Assembly: GCA_903904685.1 (NCBI GenBank)
Contig: CAIVDS010000026.1
Span: forward strand, 167,431 to 231,430
Direction: 5' to 3'
DNA from: an uncultured Verrucomicrobiota bacterium
GTDB lineage: Bacteria > Verrucomicrobiota > Verrucomicrobiia > Opitutales > Opitutaceae
Length of the DNA stretch: 64,000 bases
Part shown: one piece after another, positions 37,279 through 48,700 of the stretch
Numbering within the stretch: the first letter of the stretch is position 1
Layout of the letters: each line of letters starts with the position of its first letter
Position numbers and translations under genes: made by a program
Notes under the pieces: generated by a model
Databases searched by the model: none
Told to the model about the DNA's origin: nothing
What the model saw: the letters and a program-made list of their open reading frames with translations, nothing else

Positions 37279-39060
37279 ATGTCCAACGCCCTCCACGTTT
37301 CCCGCCGCCGCTCCCTGTTGATCGCCTCCGCTTGGTGCGCGGCTGCCGTTCTGCCCGGCTACGCCGCCGATACGACCGCGACTGCCGCTCCGACGGTCGC
37401 CGCCGCGCTACCGACGGCTCCGTCGCCCAACGCGACCATCAACCTCATCCGCCTGATGGTGGAGCGCGGCCTCATCCCGGCCGCCGACGCGGAAAAACTC
37501 ATCAGCCAAGCCGAGGCCGAGGCCGTCCAAGCCCGAGCTGCTCTCGCTGCCGTCGCGCAACCCGCCGCCGCGCCGATGTCCGACGACACCGTCCGCATCA
37601 CCTACATCCCCGGCAGCGTCCGCCGCCAGATGGTCGAGGAAGTGCGGCAGGATGTGATGTCCCAGGCCTCTCAGGAAAACTGGGCCGCACCGCGCACTTT
37701 CCCCGACTGGGTGTCGCGCTGGAAATTCGCGGGCGACATGCGCATTCGCTACGAAGGCATGTCCTTTCCGTCCGACAATGCCACCGGCTTGAGCAGCAAT
37801 TTCTGGAATTATAACAGCATCAACACGTCCTCCTCGCCCTATGACGTGAAAGGTGCGGCCAATCCTCCGTTGGCCAATGCCGATCAGAATCGCGACCGTA
37901 TCCGGCTGCGCGCCCGGCTCGGTGCGGAGATCGACCTTGAGGAAGGATTCACCGGCGGCTTCCGCCTTGCCACCGGCGAAAGCAATTCCCCCGTCTCGGA
38001 GAACCAGAGCTTCGGGGCGGCGGGCTCGGGTCAGGGTGGCAACTTCAGCAAATACTCCATCTGGCTGGATCGCGGTTTCCTGAAATACGAGAAGAGCGTC
38101 GCCCAGTCCGACTGGTCGATTTCGTTGGGACGCATCGACAATCCGTTCTTCGGCACGACCATGTTGTGGGCCTCCGATCTCGGCTTCGACGGTCTGGTCA
38201 TCCAGGGCCGGCGGCAGGCGGGCGAGAACAACACGTTCAGGCCCTTTGCCACCCTCGGCGCGTTCCCGGTTTTCAACACCGACCTCAATTTTTCCTCCAC
38301 CAACCCCAACAAGTTCAAGAGCACCGATAAATGGCTCACCGCTGCCCAGATCGGCACCGAGTGGACGATCAGCAAGGACTTCAGCGCCAAGGTTGCCGTC
38401 GCTTTCTACGATTTCCAAAATATCGAGGGCAAGCTCTCCGATCCCTACACGCCGCTTCTGATCTCCGATGCTGGCAGCACGGACTCCACCCGCCCGGCGT
38501 TCGCCCAAAAGGGCAACACCTACATGGCCCTGCGCGATATCACGCCCAATGCGACCAACGGTTTCGGCACCACCAACCAGTGGCAGTATTTCGGCCTCGC
38601 CACGCCGTTCCGCGATGTCGTTCTCACCGGTCGTTTGGACTACGCCCGCTTCGATCCCGTCGTGGTTTCCCTCATCGGCGAGTTCGTTCAGAATGTCGCC
38701 TTCAACCTGAGTGATGTGAGTGCAAAGGCGATCAACAATCTCGACGCCTCCAACAAATTCCAAGGCGGCGACATCGGCTACATCGTCAACTTGCAGGTCG
38801 GCCACGCCGCCCTCGACAAACGCTGGGACTGGAACGTCAGCCTCGGCTACCGCTACGTCGAATCCGACGCCGTCGTGGATGGGTTCACCGATTCCGATTT
38901 CGGCGGCGGCGGCACCAACCTCAAGGGCTACACCCTCGGCGGCAACCTCGCCCTTTCGCGGCGCGTCTGGGTCGGCCTGAAACTCATGAGCGCCGACAGC
39001 ATCGCCGGCCCAACCTACAAAAACGACATCCTCCAACTCGACTTCAACGGCCGCTTCTAA
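37279..39060 (+). CDS. Putative outer-membrane porin
   Basis: 593 residues. A twin-Arg-rich signal peptide (VSRRRSLLIASAWCAAAVLP) is followed by an N-terminal helical/coiled segment (about 65-95; LIPAADAEKLISQAEAEAVQ). A long barrel follows, built from alternating amphipathic strands such as WKFAGDMRIRYEGMSF, RIRLRARLGAEIDLE and WDWNVSLGYRYVESDA. It ends in Phe (LQLDFNGRF), the classic outer-membrane C-terminal residue. The pattern matches 'putative porin' families with an N-terminal coiled region that binds the cell wall. It begins 18 bp after the TonB-like gene. Substrate unknown; a phosphate or anion porin would fit the leader, but that is speculation. Confidence 0.8.
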   Translation: MSNALHVSRRRSLLIASAWCAAAVLPGYAADTTATAAPTVAAALPTAPSPNATINLIRLMVERGLIPAADAEKLISQAEAEAVQARAALAAVAQPAAAPMSDDTVRITYIPGSVRRQMVEEVRQDVMSQASQENWAAPRTFPDWVSRWKFAGDMRIRYEGMSFPSDNATGLSSNFWNYNSINTSSSPYDVKGAANPPLANADQNRDRIRLRARLGAEIDLEEGFTGGFRLATGESNSPVSENQSFGAAGSGQGGNFSKYSIWLDRGFLKYEKSVAQSDWSISLGRIDNPFFGTTMLWASDLGFDGLVIQGRRQAGENNTFRPFATLGAFPVFNTDLNFSSTNPNKFKSTDKWLTAAQIGTEWTISKDFSAKVAVAFYDFQNIEGKLSDPYTPLLISDAGSTDSTRPAFAQKGNTYMALRDITPNATNGFGTTNQWQYFGLATPFRDVVLTGRLDYARFDPVVVSLIGEFVQNVAFNLSDVSAKAINNLDASNKFQGGDIGYIVNLQVGHAALDKRWDWNVSLGYRYVESDAVVDGFTDSDFGGGGTNLKGYTLGGNLALSRRVWVGLKLMSADSIAGPTYKNDILQLDFNGRF

Positions 39061-39062
39061 CC

Positions 39063-39698
39063 ATGAACCGCTCCCTTCTCTCCCTCCTTGCCGCCGGCGC
39101 GCTCGCGCTCGGCCTGACCGCCCCGCTCATCGCCGCCGATGCCGAAAATGCCGAGGCCCGCCTGCGCGACACCCTGCGCACCACGATGCTTCAGTTGCGC
39201 GGCACACAAAACGATCTCGCCGCCGCCCAAGCCGCGCAGAACGCACTCGCCGAGAAAAAAAAGACACTCGATGCGCAGAACGACGCGTTGAAGAAACAGG
39301 CCGTGGCCGACCACCTCGAAGCCGCCAAGTCCATCGCCGATCTCAAGGGAGCCAACACGGCCCAGGTCGAGGACATCGCTAAGCTCACCGATACGCTGAC
39401 CAAAACCAAAGCCGCCTTGGAACAAGCCTCCGCCCTCGCTCGCTCCAAGGAGGAAGAACGCGCGCGGGTGGCTTCCGAGCTTATCGTCACGCAACGCCGC
39501 GCCGACGATCTCCACGTCAAGAACCTCGCGCTCTTCAAGCTCGGGAACGAAATCCTCGTGCGCTACGAAAAATTCGGCCTCGGCGATGCGCTCGCCGCCC
39601 GCGAACCCTTCGTCGGCCTGACCCGCGTCAAGCTGGAAAACTTTGTCCAAGACTACGCCGACAAGCTCGCCGAGCAGCGCGCCGCCGTCGCTCCCTGA
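39063..39698 (+). CDS. Periplasmic coiled-coil protein, function unknown
   Basis: 211 residues. A signal peptide (LLSLLAAGALALGLTAPLIA) is followed by an almost continuous alpha-helical coiled coil (about 26-150; LQLRGTQNDLAAAQAAQNAL, LTKTKAALEQASALARSKEE). A compact C-terminal part includes NLALFKLGNEILVRYEKFGL and FVGLTRVKLENFVQDYADKL. It starts 2 bp after the porin stop. No family recognised; it may be a periplasmic scaffold or holdase for the secretion complex. Confidence 0.75.
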   Translation: MNRSLLSLLAAGALALGLTAPLIAADAENAEARLRDTLRTTMLQLRGTQNDLAAAQAAQNALAEKKKTLDAQNDALKKQAVADHLEAAKSIADLKGANTAQVEDIAKLTDTLTKTKAALEQASALARSKEEERARVASELIVTQRRADDLHVKNLALFKLGNEILVRYEKFGLGDALAAREPFVGLTRVKLENFVQDYADKLAEQRAAVAP

Positions 39699-39741
39699 GT
39701 ATTTTCGCCCGTCCGCACAGACTGATTTTCACCACCTTCCC

Positions 39742-42700
39742 ATGTCCACGACCGAGCAATCCACCTCTTTTAGCTCCTTCGCGTTCCGGTCTATTCTGGG
39801 GATGTTCATGCTGGCCGCCACCGGCCCGACGGCCGGAGCGGGCGGTCTGCTGCGCAGCAACGTCGGTTCCACCCCAGCCACCTCCGTTCCCGTCGATGCC
39901 TCGGCGGTGACCGCCGCCCAGGCGTCGGCCTTGGCGCAACGGGCACAGGCCACACTCTTGCGCAGTAACACGGTGCAGCAATCGCTGCAGGCCATGCAGG
40001 CGGCTGCCCGCGCCGCCGCCCAAGCCGCCACAAGCAGCGTGCCCAACGGTCTTGGCACCGGTGGTCTTCAAGTCGCCCCCGGTGTGCCGGCGAACCTGTC
40101 GAATGTTCTCCCTGCGGAAAATGCCGCCCTCTGGCAAGGCGCGCAGTTGCCCACGCAGACGACGGATACCAACGGCCAGACCAACGTCACCATTACGCAG
40201 ACGGCGCAGCAGGCCCTCCTCACTTGGCAGACCTATAACATCGGCAAAAACACCACGCTGACCTACGACCAGAGTGCTGGTGGCGCGAATACGAGCCAGT
40301 GGATCGCGTTCAACAAGATCAATGATCCGTCTGGAAACCCGTCGCAGATTCTCGGCGCGATCAAGGCCACGGGGCAGGTTTACGTCATCAACCAGAACGG
40401 CATCATTTTTGGCGGTTCTTCGCAGGTGAACACGCATACGCTCGTCGCCTCGTCACTGCCGATCAACGACAACCTCGTCACCCGCGGCTTGCTCAACAAT
40501 CCCGACACCCAGTTTCTTTTCACTGCCCTTCCCCAGGGTACCGGGGCCAACGGACCCACGCCGGCCTTCACGCCATCGGCTCCGCTTACCACCAGTGGAT
40601 TGGTGGGCGATGTGGTGGTCGATGCAGGGGCTCAACTTTCCTCGCCCACGAATGCCGACAAGGCCGGCGGGCGCATCGCCTTGATCGGCGCCAATGTGAG
40701 CAACGGAGGTTCCATTTCCACGCCTGACGGACAGGCCATCCTCGCGGCCGGTCTTCAGGTCGGGCTTGCCGCGCATGACGGCAGCGATCCCAGCCTGCGC
40801 GGTCTTGACGTGTTTGTGGGGAGCGTCGGCACCTACGCCGGCACCGCCACCAATACTGGGCTCATCGATGCACCCCGCGCCAACGTGATCATGGCCGGCA
40901 AGACGCTCAACCAAAACGGCGCCGTGACCAGCACCACTTCCGCGTCCCTCAATGGGCGCATCGATCTGCTGGCCTATTATAACGCCATCGGCAGCGGCGG
41001 CTTCACGGGCATGCCCGCCTTTTTCGCACAGAGCACCGGCAACGTCAGCTTCGGGGCCAACAGCATCACCACGATTCTTCCCGAGTGGAGCAGCACGGAA
41101 CGCGCGGTCGGCACCACTCTCGCATTGCCCTCCCAGATCAATGTGGGCGCCCTCGCCGTCTACCTCGCGCCCCAGGCGCTGGTTTACGCTCCCGGGGCCA
41201 ATCTCACACTGAGCGCGGGTTCGTGGAACTTAACCGGCGCAGGCGCGACCGCGCAGGATCAGTTCGTCTCCACCGCAGGTCAGATTTACCTCGACCAAGG
41301 GGCTGGCATCGATGTGGGCGGCTCCACGAACGTGGCCGCATCGGTCGCCGACAACATCATCTCGGTGCAACTGCTCGGCGCCGAGCTGGCCAATTCCCAC
41401 TTGCAACGCACCGGCGCGCTCCGCGGCCAGACCATCCAGGTCGACATCCGCCAGACTGGCACCTATAATGGAACCGCTTGGGTTGGCACACCGCTCGCCG
41501 ACACCAGCGGCTACGTCGCCTTGGTCGATCACACGGTCGGCCAGCTCACCACCAATGGAGGGACCGTAAACTTTAGAGCCGGCGGTTCCTTTGTGATGCA
41601 ATCCGGCGCATCCATCAATGTTGCGGGCGGCACGACCGACTATCAGGGCGGCATCGTCACGACGACCAAGGTGCTTTCCAACGGCCATATCTACGACATC
41701 TCGCAGGCCACGCCCGATCTTGTTTACAGCGGCATCTACACCGGACAATCCGGCACCTATGAGGCCGGCTATATTCAGGGTGGGAACGGAGGCTCCATTA
41801 GCATTACCGCGCCAACCATGGCCCTCGACGGCAGTCTATATGGCAACACTGTCGCCGGACCCCGTCAGCGCACCACCGCACCCGCGCTCGGGAGCCTGAA
41901 TCTTGTTTTTCAAAACCAGTATCAAGCCCCGGGGAATTTGGTTCTCAACCAATCGCCCACGCCTCCGGCCATCAGCTTCCAATCGGCCATGACCCTGGCT
42001 CCCGCCGACGCCTTTACCCTCGACGCCTCAGGTAATCCGTCTCCTCTGCGCGCAGACCGGATCTCGCAGGTGATTCTTTCGCCCTCGCTTTTCAGTGGCG
42101 ATGGATTTGGCAACGTCAGTATCAACAACAGCGAGGGAAACATCGCCGTGCCGATCGGTTCCGCGCTCACTTTGCAGCCCAAAGGCGTGCTCACGCTTCA
42201 AGCCGCCAACCTCGATATCGCGGACAATATCACCGCTCCCGGCGGTTCGCTCAACTTTACCGTCACCAACATTTCACTGGATACGGTGAATGGGTTGTCC
42301 ACCACTCCAGGAGCGAGCACTCCGCCGCCCGCAACCGGACGCGGGCAGTTTACACTCGAAACCGGAGCCGTCCTGAGCACGGCGGGACTCGTCGTTAACG
42401 ATCTGGCAACTTCGTCCACGGCGAACACCCAGCCTCTCGCCACCGCCGGAGGATCGATTCTTATCAACGCTTATGACGTTCATCTTGGGAGCGGAAGCTT
42501 ACTCGAGGTCGCGGGTGGCGTGGCGGTCAGCGCCTCGGGGAAATACAGTTACGGAGTGGGCGGAACCTTGAGCATAAAAGCCGGACAGGATCCCACAGTG
42601 GCCTCAGTCTTGGGCGGGGTCTTGAACGGGGGTGTGTCCGGAGCCCCACTTGTGTTTAATGTGGATGGAGACAGGTTCGGCAGCGGGGTCTCGCTGTGGG

Positions 42701-45700
42701 GTTATTCCGGCAGCAAAGGCGGTTCGCTCACGCTGCAAGCTCCCTTGATCCAAATTGGCGGCACCGAGCTGCTTGCGGGCAATACCCCCGACAATACCCT
42801 TTGGATCCAAACGACCGCAGCCGGCAGCCTGACGGCTGCCAACGGCAGATTATCTGGGGGTGATTTTTTTACCGGAAATGGGTTCGCCAATATCACGCTC
42901 AACGGCCTCGGGACTGCGACCACCGGGGCTGCGGCTGCGCCTGATCAATTTGTCCCCGCCGTGCGCATCGCCCCCGGGACGACGGTGGCTCCCGTGGTTG
43001 CTAGCTCTTACGTCGGGATCGACTATATCGACCCCACGGGCTTAGTTTTCAATGGCCTCAGGGCCTATCTCGCCCTTCAGCCCGTCGGCATGCGGCCAGC
43101 GGCCAGCCTGACGTTCAACGCGGTGGGTGTGCATGACTCCTACAACAACATCGATCCTACCCGCGGCGACTTGGTCGTCGGCCAAGGCGTGAATATCATG
43201 ACGGATCCCACCGGCAGCGTTTCGCTCAAAGGCGACACGGTGGACATGCAGGGCGCGATCACCGCCCTCGGCGGCGTCATTACGGTGACAGGAGGAGGCA
43301 ACTCCAACACCATTTTCCCTTTGACCAACAATAACGCGCCCCTTCCCACCGTCGTGCTCGGCGCGTCCAGCAGGCTCGACGCCGCAGGCACCACCGTGCT
43401 CATCACCGACACGACCGGCCATGGCTATCGCACGGGTTCCGTTCTTGGTGGTGGCAGCATCAGCGTTTCGGGCAATATCGCGGCCCTGAGCGGAGCCGTC
43501 CTCGACGTTTCCGGTGCCAGCGGGGTTCTCGACTTGGACCCTGCCTACACGGGCACCGCGTCCAACGCCGTCCGCGTGCCCACTCGCGTCAACAGTTCCG
43601 GCGGAGTCATTTCATTCGTTGGCAAACAGGAATTGTTTCTCGACGCGACTCTGCTGGGAACCGGCGGCGCCGGTATAGCCCTTGTCGGCGAGAGCGGCGG
43701 TGCAACGGCGTCCGGTGGAAGCCTGACGATTTCATCCGGTTTCTATCTGCCGGTCAGCAGCACCGCGCCGACGAGTCCGTTCGATGTGCGGTTGGTCGTC
43801 ACCCAGTCCGGTCCGGTTTTGCCGGCGTATGCGGCCGGCCAGGCCGTCGTCGGCCAGCCGGTGCTTTCCGCCCCCGGCACGGCGGCGGCGGGGCTGGGCT
43901 ACGTCGCCGCCGACACCATGAACCATGGCGGCTTCGACGCGCTCACCCTCGGCGGCACCGTGCAATTCAAGGGCCCGGTCGCGATTTCCGCCGGCCGCAG
44001 CATCCGGTTGGCGGATACGGGAGTCGTTTTTGCGGACGGCGCCGTGACGCTCTCGGCGCCTGCGGTGGCCATCGGCACCTCATTGCAGGGGCCAAGTCTG
44101 CTGGGCGAGGTTCTCAGCGCTTTTCAGGACAGCAGCAGCCAGGCCTATTATGTGGCCCCCGCGTATGGCGCCGGTTCCCTCACGATCACGGCCGCGAATC
44201 TCATCAATGTCGGCAATCTATCTCTTCAAGGTATCGGCCAAGCCTATTTCACCACCGCCGGAGACATCAGCGGGAGTGGCACGCTTGATATCGCGGGCAA
44301 TCTTACGTTGCGCGCCGGCCAGGTTTACCCGCCGACCGCTACGACCTTCACAATCTCGGCGTCCGACTACACGGCGGGCGGCGGCACGCAGTCCGGCACC
44401 ATCACCGTGGTCGCCGATGGCACTCGCAATCTTCCCCTTTCCTCCGGCGGCACGCTTAACCTTTACGCCTCGATCATCAATCAGGGCGGCATGCTCCGAG
44501 CCCCTCTCGGCACCATCAATCTCGGCTGGAACGGCACGGGGTTGGCGCCGATCGATCTTGTCACTGGGCAAGCCGTGTCTGTCGCCAGTCAGGTCACCCT
44601 TGCAAGCGGCGGCATCACCTCGGTGTCCGCCCTCGATCCCGTCACCGGCCAGGCGCTCACGATTCCCTACGGCATCAACCTCAACGGAACCGCGTGGATC
44701 GACCCCAGCGGAAATAATATCACCACGACCGGTGTCCCGGCGAAGCAGGTCAATATTTCCGGCCAGTCCGTCATCACCGAGTCGGGAGCCACCGTCGATA
44801 TCAATGGCGGCGGCAACCTCTACGCCTATCGTTTCACCAGTGGCGTCGGCGGGACCACCGACATTCTCGCCTCCAGCGCCAGTTTCGCCGTCATCCCGGG
44901 ATATCAGGCCGATTACGCACCCTTTGCCGCCTACAACACCAGTGCCGCCGCCACGATCAGTTTTGGCACCGACACGGGTTACACCAACTCTGGTCTTTCA
45001 CCGGGCGACCGCGTCTATCTTAACGGCAGCAACAGGCTGCCGACCGGTATTTATACGCTGCTGCCCGCCCGCTACGCGCTGCTGCCCGGGGCGTTTCTCG
45101 TCACACCCAAGAGTGGAGTTCCCGCCAGCGGCACCGTCGTGCAGCCCGATGGTTCCAGCATGGTCACCGGTTACCGGTTTAACGATTCCCTGATCCTTTC
45201 AGGCGGAGCCACGCCGCTGCGCTCATTGTTTGAAGTGGCCTCGCAGACGGTTGTGCGAACCCGCGCCCAGTATGACGATTCTCTCGCCAACGCTTATTTT
45301 GCCGTCAGCGCCCCTTTGTCGCGCACACCGATCGATGCCGGCCAGCTCGTTCTTTCCGCCACCCAGACAATGAGTCTCAAGGGTGGCATCGACGCCCTTG
45401 CTGCCATCGGGGGTTTAGGCGGGCTCATCGACATCAGCAGTCCGGTTGACATCGTGATCGGCGGGCCGGGTATCACCGCCGCCCCCGGCCAACTTCTGCT
45501 CGCCGCCTCCGATCTGAGCTCTTACAGCGGATCGAGTCTCCTCATCGGCGGCATCCGCTCGACCGGTGCCGCCGGCACGACCGTGACCGTCAGTGCCAAC
45601 AACCTCACCGTCGACAACTCCGGCTCGCCCCTGTCCGGAACCGACATCATATTGGTAGCAAAGCAAAATCTCACCCTCGCCGACGGGGCCGATATTCAAC

Positions 45701-48700
45701 AGACGGGTTCTCTGGGCGGTGCGGCCGATTCCCTGCTTTTCGGTTCCGCCACGACTGTCGGCAGCGGCGACGGCGCCCTTGTTCGCGTGAGCAGCGATGC
45801 TTCGGCGTCGATCGCCCGCTCCGGCATTGGATCAGCGTCCACTGCCTCGCTCACGCTTGGCAACGGAGTGACCATCGGCGGCGGGCCGAGCCTGATTCTC
45901 GATTCGACCGGCGCAACCACGCTCACCGCAGGATCCATCTTTGGCGGCCAGTCTGTCACTTTGGATAGTGGCCGCATCAGCCTGCAACTTGCCAATTCAG
46001 GTTCCCTTCAATCCGGTGCCGGACTCGTGCTCACCAGCACGGCGCTCGCTTCGCTTCAGGTCTCGGCCAAATCCCTCTCGCTGCTCAGCTACTCTTCCAT
46101 CGACATCTATGGCACCGGGCAGGTCGGCACCTCCGCTTTTTCCAGTCTGTCGCTCCACAGTCCCTCTATCCGCGGTTTCAACGCAGGCGGCGGCGCCGTC
46201 GCTTTTCTCGCCCAGAACATCCTGTTGGACGGCGGTGTGGGCGGCACGGCCCCGACGTCCACGGGATCACCGGACGGCACGCTCGCCTTCAATGCTTCCC
46301 AAACCCTGAGTCTTGGCTCCGGTCAACTGGGTGTCGGCCAATACGCCGACCTTGCCCTCTCTGCGGTCAACGGAATATTGGTCAGCGGTTCCGGCGGGCT
46401 GACCGCTTCGGGCAACCTCATCCTGTCCTCTCCTGTTCTCACCGGGGCGACCGCCACCGTTCAACAGATCACCGCCGATGGCGATCTTAGCCTGACCAAT
46501 CTGGCCACGATCGGCACGATCCCGGTTGTCGGCGGGCTTGGAGCGAACCTGACGCTGACCGGCGCCGGCGTCGCGGTGGATGGCGCGATCAGCCTGCCGA
46601 GCGGCACGCTCACTTTGCATGCGACCACCGGTGACATGACCGTCGGTGCGAATGCCGCCGGCTTGATCGATGTCGGCGGCACCGCCAAAACATTCAAAGA
46701 CCAGACCCGGTTTACCAACGGCGGGACTATCCATCTGATTGCCGATGCAGGCTCCGTGAACCTCGCCTCCGGTTCCACCCTCTCCGTCGCAGCCCAAACG
46801 GGCGGTGGTAATGCCGGTACGCTTTCTATCAGTGCGCCGGCAGAGGCTTTCACGTTGGCTGGCACGCTGCTGGGTCAGGCCGGAACATCCGGGAAGGGCG
46901 GCACATTTTCCCTTGATGCCAACTCACTGCCCGGCGGCAGTCTTGCGGCCATCGACGCCTCCCTGAACACGGGAGGTTTCATACAGGAGCGCGACTTCCG
47001 GATTCGCACCGGCGATGTGCTTGTGGACGGCACGGCGACCGCCCGGAATTTTACCCTTTCGGTTGATCAAGGCGCCATCACGGTGACCGGAAAAATCGAC
47101 GCCTCCGGAGCGACCGGCGGTGCCATCACTTTGTCTGCTCGCGACAGCCTCACCATCGTTTCGGGCGCGGACCTTACCGTGGCGTCGCAGGCGTTTGACA
47201 ATGCCGGCAAGGGTGGCGCGATTTCTTTGAATGCCGGTTCCGAACTCAACGGAGTCGTCAACACCGCCGCAGTCCTCGACCTGCAAACCGGCGCGTTCCT
47301 CGACCTCTCGGTGGCGAATCTTGCCCCTGACAGCGCGGCCTTGGGCGATTTCTCCGGCACCCTGCACCTGCGCGCCCCGCAAACCGCCTCCGCCAACGAT
47401 CTTCAGATCAACGTCATTGACGCCACCATCCTTGGCGCTTCCAGCATCGTGACCGAAGGCTATAAACTTTTCGACCTGACCGCTTCCGGCGGAGCGATCA
47501 CCGCCACGACCCAAGCCAACGTTCAAACCAACGGCACTATTTTTGGCGGTAACACCGTCGACATCTCTTCCCGGTTGCTGGCCAACAACGCATCGCTCGC
47601 CCCCGTGCTCCATGTCCAGCCCGGTGCGGAGATGATCAACCGCACCGGTAATCTCACGCTCAGTGTGACGTGGGATCTTTCCGGCTTCCGTTTCGGTCCC
47701 GGCGTTGATCCCTCCGTTCTGGGATCTGGTGAAGCGGGCAACCTCACCTTGCAGGCGACCGGCAACCTGATTTTCGCCTACAACACCGCCACCAAGAAAT
47801 TTGCCTCATTGAGTGATGGATTTGGAGGAGCATCAGCCAATGGTTTATGGACCGCTCCAATGTTGGCGGCGGGCGACCGCTCGTGGTCCTACACCTTGGT
47901 GGCGGGCGCGGACCTGACTTCGGTCGGTCTTACGGCGGTGCAGTCGTTGGCGCAGCTTGGTGTTGGCTCAGGCTCGCTTTTGATGGGGCAAGGAAGCCCG
48001 ACGCTGCCATTGGGTGGAAGTACCGACGCCTTGCGCGCCACAACCTTGGCGGGCGCCTCCGCGGCATTTTACCAGACGATTCGAACGGGTACGGGAGACA
48101 TCACCATCAACGCCGGACGCGACGTTCAGTTGCTCAATTCGCTGGCCTCGATCTACACCGCCGGAACCCAAGCCGCCACAATGGCCAATTTTGACACGCC
48201 CAACACCACCTATCGGGCGACCCCCGCGCTAGGCGCCATCCAAACTCCGGCGTATGGCGTCTACTATAGTCTGGAGGGTGGCAACGTCAGCATCTCCTCC
48301 CAAAACGACATCGGCCACTTCTTGCAGTTGGGATCGACTCTGACGGCCGATTCTTCCGCAGAGTTGCCGATCAACTGGCTTTACCGGCGCGGCGAGGTCG
48401 ATCCTGTGACCGGCCAGTTTGTCACCCCGACGGGTCTGTCGGGCGCACCGAAGCAGATATCATCAACCTCGTGGTGGATCGATTTCAGTAATTTCTTCGA
48501 AGGCGTCGGTGCGTTGGGCGGCGGCAACGTTACGCTCACGGCCGGCCGAAATGTCACAAACGTGGACGCCGTGGCACCCACCAACGCCCGCATGCCCAAG
48601 GGCGCCCCCAACGCCTCGGCGCTGGTCGAACTGGGTGGCGGCGATGTCACGGTCCAGGCGGGCGGCAACATCGACGGCGGTGTCTACTACGTGGAGCGCG